Assembly (NCBI RefSeq): GCF_009363055.1
Contig: NZ_CP045292.1
Coordinates: 248,001-312,000 of the forward strand
Source: Flavobacterium haoranii
Lineage (GTDB): Bacteria > Bacteroidota > Bacteroidia > Flavobacteriales > Flavobacteriaceae
Length of the DNA: 64,000 nucleotides
Direction: 5' to 3'
Shown here: positions 1-7,953 of the stretch, one piece after another
Numbering within the stretch: position 1 is the first letter of the stretch
Layout of the letters: each line of letters opens with the position of its first letter
Notes under the pieces: generated by a model
What the model was told of the DNA's origin: nothing
The model's database searches: none
Seen by the model: the letters and a program-made list of their open reading frames with translations, nothing else
Position numbers and translations under genes: made by a program

Positions 1-1
1 A

Positions 2-736
2 AATTTAATGGCTTCTTATGGTTATGCTATCCAAATTTATTGCGACTTTTCAGGATATTCCGATATGGCAATTGGTTTAGCTTTATTAATGGGTTTTACT
101 TTACCTCCCAATTTTTTAACGCCTTATAAATCGGCTTCAATTACCGAGTTTTGGAGAAGATGGCATATTTCCTTATCGAGTTGGTTACGCGATTACTTAT
201 ACATTTCAATGGGTGGAAATCGCAAAGGGAAAATTAGAACTTATTTCAATTTATTCATGACAATGTTATTAGGTGGATTATGGCATGGAGCCAATTGGAA
301 ATTTGTTTTTTGGGGCGTTTTACACGGTTTAGCTTTAGCTGTTGAACGCTTTTTTCAAACAAGAATTAAATTGCCGAAAAATGCACTTATTAAAGGAATT
401 CAAATATTTTTAACCTTTCACTTCGTTGTTTTTTGTTGGTTATTTTTCCGTGCTAAAGATTTTGAAACCGTTTTTGTAATGTTACATAATATTTCAAATA
501 TTAAATGGAATTGGAACCAAATTCAAACGATAATATTAGGATACAAAAATGTATTTTTATTGATGTTGTTCGGATATATTTGGCATTTTATACCAAGTAA
601 GTTTACTCGTTTAAATGAAAATTACTTTGGAAAGTTATCTTGGGTTATACAAGCTATAATCTTAGGTTTTGTATTTTGGATTGTTTATGCAACAGCTGCC
701 GAAGGAACACAACCGTTTATTTACTTTCAGTTTTAG
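2..736 (+). CDS. MBOAT family O-acyltransferase, C-terminal part
   Basis: The reading frame is open at the left edge, so the 5' part of the gene lies outside the window; at least 244 residues are visible. The sequence is typical of the AlgI/DltB-like membrane-bound O-acyltransferase family, which transfers acyl (often acetyl) groups to exported polysaccharides at the cytoplasmic membrane. Visible features, counted from the first Met at base 8, are the YCDFSGYSDMAIG block (about residues 11-23), the FWRRWHISLSSWLRDYLY block (49-66), and the GGLWHGANW motif whose His93 is the conserved family histidine. Several hydrophobic membrane segments follow. The substrate cannot be told from this fragment. 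Confidence 0.88.
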   Translation, partial: NLMASYGYAIQIYCDFSGYSDMAIGLALLMGFTLPPNFLTPYKSASITEFWRRWHISLSSWLRDYLYISMGGNRKGKIRTYFNLFMTMLLGGLWHGANWKFVFWGVLHGLALAVERFFQTRIKLPKNALIKGIQIFLTFHFVVFCWLFFRAKDFETVFVMLHNISNIKWNWNQIQTIILGYKNVFLLMLFGYIWHFIPSKFTRLNENYFGKLSWVIQAIILGFVFWIVYATAAEGTQPFIYFQF

Positions 737-779
737 TAACTAAAGTTACATTATGTACTTGTAGGTATAATTATCTTTG
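735..779 (+). promoter_or_regulatory. Crp/Fnr-type operator plus -7 box upstream of the di-heme lipoprotein gene
   Basis: A perfect 14-bp inverted repeat, GTAAC-TAAA-GTTAC, lies at 736-749 with its centre at 742.5. A Bacteroidetes -7 element, TATCTTTG (consensus TAnnTTTG), lies at 772-779. The centre is 36.5 bp before the last base of the -7 box, the same distance as at three other promoters in this window. No TTTG -33 element is visible, as expected for an activator-dependent promoter. Confidence 0.7.
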
Positions 780-1772
780 AAAAAAAGATTTATAGTGTAT
801 AAGTTTTCGATATTTTCAGTTTTTGTGTTTTTTTTTATTTCTTGTAACTCAAAGCAAGAATCTACTTTACAAGATGTAACTCAATTTAATTACAATCCTT
901 TTGAAGCAAAAGAGTTAATGGAAAAACATTGCTATTTATGTCATAGTCCAATTGCAGATGAAATGGAAGGAAGAATTGCTCCGCCTATGGTTGCCATAAA
1001 AGCAAGATATATTGATAAAGAAGGCTATAATAGAGAAGAATTTATTAAGTATGTTTCAGAATTTATAGAAAATCCAACAGAAGATAGAGCACTATTATAC
1101 GGTGCCGTTAAACGTTTTCAGGTAATGCCAAAACAAACTTTTCCCGATAGTGCCGTTCTTAAGATAGCGGCCTATATGTTTGATTATAAAATTGAAGAAC
1201 CAACTTGGTTCAAAGAACATTGGCAAGGACATGGAAACGATAATTGGGAACAATCAGGTAAAGAATTTGTTTCCAAAGAAAAAGAAAAAACCTTTGCTGA
1301 TATTGGTTTAGAATATGCTTTAGGAACCAAAAAAGTGTTAGGCAAAAACTTAATGGGAACCATTCAAAAAGAAGGAACTGAAAAAGCATTGGCGTTTTGC
1401 AATCATGAAGCGATACCTTTAACAGATAGCATGTCAGTTCATTACAATGCTAAAATTAAACGAGTTTCAGATAAAAATAGAAATCCAAATAATAGGGCAA
1501 ATGAAGAAGAACTAATCTACATTGAGCAATTCAAAAAAGATTTAGCGGAGAAAAAAGAGGTTAAGCCGATTGTAGTTGAGGGAGCAGAGCAAGTACATTT
1601 TTACTATCCAATTGAGACTAACACGATGTGTTTACAATGTCATGGAAAATCTGAAAATATCAAGCCTGAAGTTTCAAAAAAAATAAAAGAATTGTATCCA
1701 AATGATTTAGCTGTTGGTTATGGTGAAAACGAAGTAAGAGGAATTTGGAGTATTGTATTTGATAAAAAATAA
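777..1772 (+). CDS. Di-heme c-type cytochrome lipoprotein with DUF3365 domain
   Basis: Predicted exported lipoprotein: a basic start, a hydrophobic stretch and a lipobox ending in Cys23 (FISC). Two heme c attachment motifs are visible: CYLCH at residues 52-56 and CLQCH at 285-289. The C-terminal half (from about residue 170) matches the DUF3365/Tll0287-like heme domain, with the CNHEA and RNPNNRAN stretches. It is probably a periplasmic electron carrier or heme-based redox sensor. It is the first gene of a tight five-gene cluster. The TTG start used here overlaps the predicted -7 promoter box; if that promoter is real, translation more likely starts at the in-frame GTG at 795, which still leaves a signal peptide. 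Confidence 0.82.
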   Translation: MKKRFIVYKFSIFSVFVFFFISCNSKQESTLQDVTQFNYNPFEAKELMEKHCYLCHSPIADEMEGRIAPPMVAIKARYIDKEGYNREEFIKYVSEFIENPTEDRALLYGAVKRFQVMPKQTFPDSAVLKIAAYMFDYKIEEPTWFKEHWQGHGNDNWEQSGKEFVSKEKEKTFADIGLEYALGTKKVLGKNLMGTIQKEGTEKALAFCNHEAIPLTDSMSVHYNAKIKRVSDKNRNPNNRANEEELIYIEQFKKDLAEKKEVKPIVVEGAEQVHFYYPIETNTMCLQCHGKSENIKPEVSKKIKELYPNDLAVGYGENEVRGIWSIVFDKK

Positions 1773-1773
1773 T

Positions 1774-1974
1774 ATGAAAAAGAAAGCATATATTATTACA
1801 GGAATAGGTGTTGTTGTTGGTTTAATTGCGGGTTATGCATATTACTATTATGTAGGTTGTGCATCGGGAACATGTGCCATTACATCGAAACCTTTAAATA
1901 GTACACTTTATGGTGGTTTAATGGGAGGCTTATTGTTTAATATGTTGGTTACTTCTCCCAAAAAAGAAAGATAA
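1774..1974 (+). CDS. DUF6132 family small membrane protein
   Basis: A 66-residue protein with an N-terminal membrane segment (ITGIGVVVGLIAGYAYYYYV), a VGCASGTCAITSKP stretch with two cysteines spaced CxxxxC, and a second hydrophobic segment. This arrangement matches the Bacteroidetes DUF6132 family, of unknown function. The ATG at 1774 is one base after the upstream stop codon; an upstream in-frame TTG would overlap that gene and is less likely. The paired cysteines and the neighbouring thioredoxin and heme protein suggest a redox role, which is inference. Confidence 0.75.
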   Translation: MKKKAYIITGIGVVVGLIAGYAYYYYVGCASGTCAITSKPLNSTLYGGLMGGLLFNMLVTSPKKER

Positions 1975-2577
1975 ATGATGAAAGAATTTTGGAATAATAG
2001 ATATGCCGAAAATGAATACGCATACGGAGTTGAACCCAATCAATTTTTAAAAGAAAATTTACATTTACTAACTAAAGGCAAAATTTTATTTGTTGCTGAA
2101 GGAGAAGGACGAAACGCAGTATTTGCAGCTCAAAATGGATATGATGTTTATGCTTTTGATTATAGCGAATCGGCTAAAGATAAAGCACTACGATTGGCAA
2201 AAGAAAAAAAAGTTACTATAAATTACAATGTTTTTGATGTATTACAATGTAGTTATCCAAACGACTTTTTTGATGCAGTAGTTTTTATTTTTGCTCATTT
2301 TCCTTCTGAAATTAGAAAAAAAGCACATCAACGTATACAATCTTTCTTGAAACCAAATGGAAAAATTTTATTTGAAGCGTTTACAAAAGAACAATTAAAT
2401 TATGAATCAGGTGGTCCAAAAGAGATTACTATGCTATTTTCTGAAAAAGAAATAAAAGATGAGTTTAGTGAAGTTTCATTTGATTTTATAAACACAGAAA
2501 TTATCAAGTTAAATGAAGGTCCGTATCATCAAGGTAAAGGAGCTGTAATTCGATTTTTAGCTACAAAAAGAAATTAA
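1975..2577 (+). CDS. Class I SAM-dependent methyltransferase (TehB/thiopurine-type)
   Basis: A 200-residue methyltransferase. It opens with FWNNRYAENEYAYGVEPNQF, typical of TehB- and thiopurine-type enzymes. The SAM-binding motif I is ILFVAEGEGRNAVFAA, followed by the acidic motif II YAFDYS and the post-motif region DVLQCSYPNDFFDAVVFIFAHF. It starts at the base after the upstream stop (ATGATG, two possible starts). Such enzymes often methylate thiols, selenium or tellurium species. The location between DUF6132 and thioredoxin genes fits handling of reactive sulfur or chalcogen compounds, but the substrate is not shown. Confidence 0.8.
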   Translation: MMKEFWNNRYAENEYAYGVEPNQFLKENLHLLTKGKILFVAEGEGRNAVFAAQNGYDVYAFDYSESAKDKALRLAKEKKVTINYNVFDVLQCSYPNDFFDAVVFIFAHFPSEIRKKAHQRIQSFLKPNGKILFEAFTKEQLNYESGGPKEITMLFSEKEIKDEFSEVSFDFINTEIIKLNEGPYHQGKGAVIRFLATKRN

Positions 2578-2778
2578 ATGAAAAATATAAATTGGAAGAA
2601 GTTACTCTTTACAAATTGGCACATTATGCGTTTTGTTCGATTGGTTTTGGCAATGGGAATAAGTCTTCATGCTTATAAAAGTGGTGAAAGTTTCTTTTAT
2701 TTATTTGCGTTATATTTTTTAATACAAACAATTTTTGATTTTGGATGTCATCAAGGAAGTTGTTCCATAAAAAAGTAA
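2578..2778 (+). CDS. Small DUF2892/rhodanese-associated-type membrane protein
   Basis: A 66-residue protein that begins directly after the upstream stop. It has the pattern NWHIMRFVRLVLAMGISLHA, then a second hydrophobic segment, then a C-terminal Cys pair (GCHQGSC). This resembles small Bacteroidetes membrane proteins found next to rhodanese and thioredoxin genes, in which the C-terminal cysteines may carry or pass on sulfur or redox equivalents. The family assignment is by pattern only. Confidence 0.6.
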   Translation: MKNINWKKLLFTNWHIMRFVRLVLAMGISLHAYKSGESFFYLFALYFLIQTIFDFGCHQGSCSIKK

Positions 2779-2779
2779 A

Positions 2780-3085
2780 ATGATTATGGATAATGCACTA
2801 CAAAAAATCATTAATAATGAAATACCAACATTAGTTGAATTCATAAACTCAAATTGTGAGCCATGTGCCATGATTGAGCCTACATTACAACAAGTTAAAA
2901 ATTTAATAGGCAAACGTTTAAGTATTTTTGTAGTAAATATCGATGACGTTCCTATTGTAGCTGATGAGTTTTCAATTTCAAGCGCGCCGATGTTAGCATT
3001 GTTCCAGAGTGGAGATATGGTTTGGAAAACTCCAAACGTATTATCAAAACAAGAAATTATAGAAAAAGTGCTCAATTCAATTTAA
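2780..3085 (+). CDS. Thioredoxin family protein
   Basis: A 101-residue thioredoxin-fold protein with no signal peptide, so it should act in the cytoplasm. The active site is CEPC at residues 26-29 (canonical CGPC), and the cis-proline loop appears as SAPML. The strand pattern (VEFINSNCEPCAMIEP, IFVVNIDD, LALFQSGDMVW) is classical. It is the last gene of the cluster beginning with the di-heme lipoprotein and starts two bases after the upstream stop. It probably reduces a protein disulfide or sulfur carrier made by its neighbours. An alternative start is the ATG at 2786. Confidence 0.85.
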   Translation: MIMDNALQKIINNEIPTLVEFINSNCEPCAMIEPTLQQVKNLIGKRLSIFVVNIDDVPIVADEFSISSAPMLALFQSGDMVWKTPNVLSKQEIIEKVLNSI

Positions 3086-3101
3086 TTTTTATCTTTACAA
3101 C

Positions 3102-3412
3102 TTGAAATTTAAAATTCACATATTGCTTTTTTATTTAGTTGTACTTACAGTATTACCTTCAGCTAGAGCTTTAAAAGTTCAATTTGGAGGTGAGTGTAAA
3201 ATGTCTTGTCAAAAAGTGAAGATTCTGAATGTGAAAAGGGCAAATTTATCATGAGTTTAAATTTTAGTCCTGTTCAGTTTGTTAAAGAGATTATTATTTA
3301 TCCTACAGTGTATTTTATTCCATTAAAGGAAAAAACTAAAACAATTTATAGATTTTTTTTAGTTTCTAATTACTTTTCAAGTATTTGGCATCCTCCAAAG
3401 TTTTTGTTGTAA
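3102..3412 (+). pseudogene. Small exported protein, frameshifted (likely sequencing error)
   Basis: From the TTG at 3102 the frame encodes an N-terminal signal peptide (KIHILLFYLVVLTVLPSARA) followed by VQFGGECKMSCQK. A better continuation, SEDSECEKGKFIMSLNFSPV and onward, is in another frame and ends at 3412. Adding one A to the A5 run at 3211-3215 joins the two into a protein of about 103 residues with at least three cysteines. A TATCTTTA sequence at 3090-3097 is one base off the -7 consensus. I do not recognise the family. Confidence 0.5.
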
Positions 3413-3447
3413 TCCTGTTTTTTTTAATAAAATTTAATTTACAACAA

Positions 3448-5046
3448 ATGAAAAAAATAATTTTTTTGTTTGCGAATTTTCTGTTTTTAATTTCGCAAGC
3501 GCAAAGCTCATTTCCATTTGATGTAGTCTTAACGCCTATAAATGTAACTGGTTTGCCAGGACTGCATTCATATGCTTTTGCTCAACATAACGGGAAATGG
3601 TTAATAATAGGTGGAAGAAAAGATGGTATTCACGCAAGGCAACCATTCAATGCTTTCCCAGAAAATCAAAATAATACCGATATTTATGTGGTTGATGTGG
3701 TAAATAATCAATTATGGTCCGCATCAGTTAATTCATTGCCTGTAGGTTTAAAAGAACAATTACAGTCAACAAATATGAATTTTTACCAAGATGATGATAC
3801 TTTGTATATAATTGGTGGTTATGCATTTTCTACTTCTGCAAATGATCATATTTCTCATAATAAATTGACTGCAATTGATGTGGTTGGATTAATGAGTGCT
3901 ATTGAAAATGGAACTTCTATAACTTCTTTTTTTAAGCAAATTTCTAGCTCAAATTTTGCTATAACTGGAGGACAGTTAGGGAAAATTGGTAATGAGTTTT
4001 ATTTAGTAGGCGGACATGAATTTACAGGAAGATATAATCCTATGAATGGGCCTTCTTTTACACAAACTTATTCTAGTGCAATAAGAAAATTTGAAATTGA
4101 TAATTCTGGAGCGAACCCTATTGTTTCTAATTATACTGAAATTCTAGATGCAGTTCATTTACATCGAAGAGATTATAACTTAGTGCCTCAAGTATTTCCT
4201 AATGGAGAATTGGGATATACAATCTCATCAGGTGTTTTCCAAATTAGTGCCGATTTACCTTTTTTGTATCCTGTAGATATTAAAGCTAGCGGATATTTTC
4301 CGCAAACACAATTTAACCAATATTTGAGCAATTATCATAGCGGTAAGGTCGGACTTTACGATGCTAATTCAAACCAAATGCATAGTTTGTTTTTTGGAGG
4401 AATGAGTCAATATTATTATCAAAATGGAAGTTTAGTTCAAGATAATACAGTTCCTTTTGTTAAAACTATAAGTCGTGTTACTCGATTAGCTAATGGTGAT
4501 TTAGAAGAATATCAATTTCCAGTTGAAATGCCAAATTTAAAAGGCGCTGGAGCCGAATTTATTCCTAATGTAAATTTACCTCGTTATGCTAACGAAGTAA
4601 TTCAGTTGTCGAATATTTTGAGTTCCGAATTTGTAATTGGACATTTATTTGGTGGAATTTTAAGTACTTCACCAACAGCTTTTACAGATAATCAAACGGG
4701 TTTAACAAGTGCCGATTCTTCTATTTATGAAGTAAAATTGATATATAATCCAACATTGTCTACTCAAAGTATTGATGGAAGTAATCCTTTTACTTTTAAT
4801 GTTTTTCCAAATCCAACAGATGGAGATAATATTCAGGTAAAATTTACGGTACCTTATCAAGGAAAAGTAGAATATTTAATTTCATCAATGAATGGAAAAA
4901 TTTTATCTGAAGGCGATATTTTGGATTACAAAATTGGTGAAAACACTATGAGTTTTAATTTAGAATCACCAAAAGAAAAAATGGTAATTCTAACCTTTAT
5001 CTTTGATCAAAAATATTATGTTTCAAAGAAAGTCATAAAAAAATAA
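3448..5046 (+). CDS. Kelch-type beta-propeller protein with T9SS type A sorting domain
   Basis: A 532-residue exported protein. The signal peptide is MKKIIFLFANFLFLISQAQS, supporting the start at 3448 rather than an in-frame start 63 bases upstream. The body has repeated kelch-like blades, for example KWLIIGGRKDG, DTLYIIGGYAF, EFYLVGGHEF and SLFFGGM. The last 80 residues (FNVFPNPTDGDNIQVKF ... YYVSKKVIKK) form a Por-type type IX secretion C-terminal sorting domain, so the protein should be moved across the outer membrane and either attached to the cell surface or released. Its ligand is unknown. It shows that the organism is a Bacteroidota member with a type IX secretion system. Confidence 0.85.
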   Translation: MKKIIFLFANFLFLISQAQSSFPFDVVLTPINVTGLPGLHSYAFAQHNGKWLIIGGRKDGIHARQPFNAFPENQNNTDIYVVDVVNNQLWSASVNSLPVGLKEQLQSTNMNFYQDDDTLYIIGGYAFSTSANDHISHNKLTAIDVVGLMSAIENGTSITSFFKQISSSNFAITGGQLGKIGNEFYLVGGHEFTGRYNPMNGPSFTQTYSSAIRKFEIDNSGANPIVSNYTEILDAVHLHRRDYNLVPQVFPNGELGYTISSGVFQISADLPFLYPVDIKASGYFPQTQFNQYLSNYHSGKVGLYDANSNQMHSLFFGGMSQYYYQNGSLVQDNTVPFVKTISRVTRLANGDLEEYQFPVEMPNLKGAGAEFIPNVNLPRYANEVIQLSNILSSEFVIGHLFGGILSTSPTAFTDNQTGLTSADSSIYEVKLIYNPTLSTQSIDGSNPFTFNVFPNPTDGDNIQVKFTVPYQGKVEYLISSMNGKILSEGDILDYKIGENTMSFNLESPKEKMVILTFIFDQKYYVSKKVIKK

Positions 5047-5124
5047 TAAAATTATATACGAAAATCAAAATATGTATATATTTGTTAATATAGTTAAAAA
5101 CAATAAAATTTAAAAAATCTAACA

Positions 5125-5382
5125 ATGAAAAAAATAGTTTCAATGGTTGCTTTAGCAGCTTTCGTATTTTCAATGAGTGTTAATGCTCAAGAGCCAAAAC
5201 AAGCAAAAAAAGATAAATCTAAAACAGAGAAATCTTGTTGTGCTGATAAAGCTTCTGCAGAAAAAAAATCATGTGGATCTGAAGCAAAAGCTGGTGGATG
5301 TTGTTCTGCAAAAAAAATGGATGAAAAAAATCTTAATAAATTGATTTTCAAAAGCTCCCAATTTGGGAGCTTTTTTTTGTAA
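5125..5382 (+). CDS. Small secreted Cys/Lys-rich protein, C-terminus probably misread
   Basis: An N-terminal signal peptide (MKKIVSMVALAAFVFSMSVN, then AQ) is followed by a Lys-rich mature region with repeated cysteines (SCCADK, KSCGSE, GGCCSAKK), suggesting periplasmic metal or thiol binding. As written, the frame runs through the rho-independent terminator at 5351-5378, giving an odd tail ending in SSQFGSFFL. One extra A in the A7 run at 5324-5330 would end the protein as MDEKKS with a stop at about 5334-5336, just before the terminator. I think that is the true end. Exact function unknown. Confidence 0.7.
   Translation: MKKIVSMVALAAFVFSMSVNAQEPKQAKKDKSKTEKSCCADKASAEKKSCGSEAKAGGCCSAKKMDEKNLNKLIFKSSQFGSFFL
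5351..5378 (+). terminator. Rho-independent terminator
   Basis: A perfect 10-bp stem (AAAGCTCCCA / TGGGAGCTTT) with a 3-base loop, followed by a run of T to 5378. It ends the Cys-rich protein transcript and directly abuts the cydA operator. Confidence 0.88.
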
Positions 5383-5422
5383 TTATTGTTACAATTATTT
5401 TAAAATTTAATAGCCAACTTTG
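5378..5422 (+). promoter_or_regulatory. Crp/Fnr-type operator plus -7 box of cydAB
   Basis: A perfect TGTAA-N6-TTACA palindrome lies at 5378-5393 with its centre at 5385.5. A near-consensus -7 box, CAACTTTG, lies at 5415-5422 (one mismatch to TAnnTTTG). The spacing is again 36.5 bp from the operator centre to the end of the -7 box. The cydA start codon follows 17 bases later. Confidence 0.72.
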
Positions 5423-5438
5423 CAGAAATATTTAATTT

Positions 5439-6770
5439 ATGGAAGAAATGCTATTTTACGATAGAATGCAATTTGCATTTACTATCACATTTCACTACTT
5501 ATTTCCACAGCTAACAATGGGTTTATCTTTAATGATTGTTTATTTTAAGTGGAAATTTCTAAAAACAAATCTGGAACAATATAATGATGCTGCTAAGTTT
5601 TGGATGAAAATTTTTGCCTTGAATTTTGCCATGGGTGTAGTTACAGGGATTCCAATGGAATTTCAGTTTGGAACCAATTGGGCAAAGTTTTCGGAATTAA
5701 CAGGAGGAATCATCGGGCAAACTTTAGCCATGGAAGGTATGTTTTCCTTTTTCTTAGAATCGTCTTTTTTAGGTTTGTTTTTATTTGGTGAAAAATTATT
5801 AGGCCATAAACTTCATTTTTTAACCGGATTTTTAGTTTTCTTAGGTTCGTGGATGAGCGGATTTTTAATCATTGCAACGCATTCTTGGATGCAAAATCCT
5901 GTAGGTTATGAAATTTTAGAAAACGTAAAATTTGTACTCAATAATTTTAGCGCCCTCTTTACAAACCCTTGGCTTTGGCCTTCATATTTACACAATCAAG
6001 CAGCTTCACTTGTTACAAGTTCTTTTGTAGTAGCTGGAATTGGTGCATTTTATATTTTAAACAAAAAGAATATCGAGTTTGGTAAGCTTTTTCTAAAAAC
6101 AGGTGTTGTTTTCGGATTGATTTCTTCTGTTATAGTAGCTATGCCAACAGGTGATTTGTTAGCTAAAAATGTAGTAAAATATCAGCCTGTTACTTTTGCA
6201 GCTATGGAAGGAATTTTTCATACCGAAAAAGGTGGTTCTGAAATTGTATTAATTGGTCAACCCGATGTTCAAAATAAAAAATTAGACAACAAAATTGCTG
6301 TTCCTAATATCTTGAGCTTTTTAACGTATGGAAATTGGGACCAAGAAGTTAAAGGTTTAAATGAATTTCCGGAAGAGAATTATCCAACCAATATTTCGGG
6401 TTTGTATTACGGATATCATATTATGGTTGGTTTAGGAACTATCTTCATCGGAATGATGTTTTTAGCTTTGATACAATTAGTTCGTAAAAAGTTATTTGAA
6501 ACCAATTGGTTATTGTGGGCGTTTATGTTTGCCATGCCTTTTCCATATATTGCAAATACCACCGGATGGTACACTGCCGAATTAGGTCGCCAACCTTGGC
6601 TAGTCTACAATTTATTACGAACTTCTGAAGGAGCTTCGCCAACAGTTTCTTCAGGAAACACATTGTTTACATTCTTAGGTTTTATTGGTTTATACCTTTT
6701 ATTGGGAATGTTGTTTTTAATTTTAGTTGGAAAAATAATTAGAAAAGGTCCGCAGCCTCAAACACACTAA
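5439..6770 (+). CDS. cydA: Cytochrome bd quinol oxidase subunit I
   Basis: A 443-residue polytopic membrane protein, the heme-bearing subunit of cytochrome bd, which oxidises quinol and reduces oxygen to water with high affinity. His19 in TFHYLFPQLTMG matches the conserved N-terminal heme ligand. The GRQPW signature (ELGRQPWLVYN) near the C-terminus and the MEFQFGTNWAKFSE stretch are diagnostic. At 443 residues it has a short Q-loop. It is followed by cydB after a 3-base gap. A Crp/Fnr-type site upstream suggests activation by low oxygen, sulfide or nitrosative signals. Confidence 0.95.
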   Translation: MEEMLFYDRMQFAFTITFHYLFPQLTMGLSLMIVYFKWKFLKTNLEQYNDAAKFWMKIFALNFAMGVVTGIPMEFQFGTNWAKFSELTGGIIGQTLAMEGMFSFFLESSFLGLFLFGEKLLGHKLHFLTGFLVFLGSWMSGFLIIATHSWMQNPVGYEILENVKFVLNNFSALFTNPWLWPSYLHNQAASLVTSSFVVAGIGAFYILNKKNIEFGKLFLKTGVVFGLISSVIVAMPTGDLLAKNVVKYQPVTFAAMEGIFHTEKGGSEIVLIGQPDVQNKKLDNKIAVPNILSFLTYGNWDQEVKGLNEFPEENYPTNISGLYYGYHIMVGLGTIFIGMMFLALIQLVRKKLFETNWLLWAFMFAMPFPYIANTTGWYTAELGRQPWLVYNLLRTSEGASPTVSSGNTLFTFLGFIGLYLLLGMLFLILVGKIIRKGPQPQTH

Positions 6771-6773
6771 GTC

Positions 6774-7850
6774 ATGGAATATTTTTGGTATATTGTACTA
6801 GTTGCTATGTTAGCCGTTTATGTCGTTTTAGACGGTTACGATTTTGGAGCAGGTATCATTCACTTATTTTTTGCAAAAGAAGAAAAAGATAAAAAGGCAA
6901 TAACAAATGCAATTGGTCCATTTTGGGATGCTAATGAAGTTTGGTTGATTGCAGCCGGAGGCGTTTTGTTTTTTGCTTTTCCCACTTTATATGCGTCGTC
7001 TTTTAGCGGATTTTATCTGCCTTTAATGATGGTATTATGGTTGCTCATTTTTAGAGCAGTCGGATTGGAATTGCGCGGACAAATTCATCATCCATTGTGG
7101 GAAGCGATTTGGGATAAAGCTTTTGGTATTGCAAGTTTATTGTTGGCTTTATTTTTTGGAGCCGCTCTTGGGAATGTCGTTCGCGGTGTAAATTTAGGAA
7201 TGGTTCAAAATGGAATTTCTACTCATGAACCTCATTATTTCTTCTTGCCATTATGGAACGAATCTTTTAGTCCACAGGCAGAACATCAGGGAATTATAGA
7301 TTGGTTTACATTAATGTTAGGAATTATTGCTGTTGTTGCCTTGACAATTCATGGAGCAAACTGGATTATTTTTAAAACTAATTCCGATTTAAATTCAAAG
7401 CTAAAAAATGTAGTTTTTAAACTAAATTTTGTTTTGCTTGCTTTAGTAATTTTGTCATTATTTATATGGCATATAATTGAACCTCAACCTTTTCATAATT
7501 TTATTAAATATCCATTTCTTTGGGTTTTACCAATAATTACTTTTATTGGAATATTTGGACTTTTTAAAGTAAGAACTTTCAAAAAAGATGGTTATGGTTT
7601 TATATTTTCAAGTTTGTTTTTGGTGGGAGGATTAGCTTCAACAGTTGCCTCAATATTCCCCAAATTATTACCATCGACTAATGCTATTAATCCATCATTA
7701 ACCGTTGAGAATGTCGCAACTCATGAATATGGACTGTCTGTGGGTATGAGTTGGTTTTTTATTGCTGTAGTTTTAGTAGCTATTTATTTCACCATACAAT
7801 ATCGTGTTTTTAAAGGGAAAATGGATGATATTGGTTACGGAGAACATTAA
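6774..7850 (+). CDS. cydB: Cytochrome bd quinol oxidase subunit II
   Basis: A 358-residue polytopic membrane protein, partner of CydA. Family signatures include YVVLDGYDFGAGI near the N-terminus, GPFWDANEVWLIAAGG, and RAVGLELRG. It starts three bases after the cydA stop and is followed by a terminator, so cydAB is a two-gene operon. I see no CydX-like small frame after it. The bd oxidase resists inhibition by sulfide and nitric oxide, which fits the neighbouring SQR-like gene sharing the same operator type. Confidence 0.95.
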   Translation: MEYFWYIVLVAMLAVYVVLDGYDFGAGIIHLFFAKEEKDKKAITNAIGPFWDANEVWLIAAGGVLFFAFPTLYASSFSGFYLPLMMVLWLLIFRAVGLELRGQIHHPLWEAIWDKAFGIASLLLALFFGAALGNVVRGVNLGMVQNGISTHEPHYFFLPLWNESFSPQAEHQGIIDWFTLMLGIIAVVALTIHGANWIIFKTNSDLNSKLKNVVFKLNFVLLALVILSLFIWHIIEPQPFHNFIKYPFLWVLPIITFIGIFGLFKVRTFKKDGYGFIFSSLFLVGGLASTVASIFPKLLPSTNAINPSLTVENVATHEYGLSVGMSWFFIAVVLVAIYFTIQYRVFKGKMDDIGYGEH

Positions 7851-7857
7851 AATATTT

Positions 7858-7887
7858 AAAGCATCATTTTTAAATGGTGCTTTTTTA
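7858..7887 (+). terminator. Rho-independent terminator of cydAB
   Basis: Stem AAAGCATCATTT / AAATGGTGCTTT (one G-T pair) followed by a T run. It lies 8 bases after the cydB stop and just before the operator of the next gene. Confidence 0.85.
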
Positions 7888-7889
7888 TT

Positions 7890-7934
7890 TGTAACAAAAG
7901 TAGCTGTCGTTCAATTACAATACTAATACTTTTG
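7890..7934 (+). promoter_or_regulatory. Degenerate Crp/Fnr-type operator plus -7 box of the SQR-like gene
   Basis: TGTAAC-AAAA-GTAGCT at 7890-7905 has a perfect left half-site and a weak right half (three mismatches). The centre is 7897.5. A consensus -7 box, TACTTTTG, lies at 7927-7934. The 36.5-bp spacing equals that at the other three sites, which is the main reason to accept it despite the weak half. Confidence 0.55.
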
Positions 7935-7953
7935 ATTAATTAAACGAATCAAA

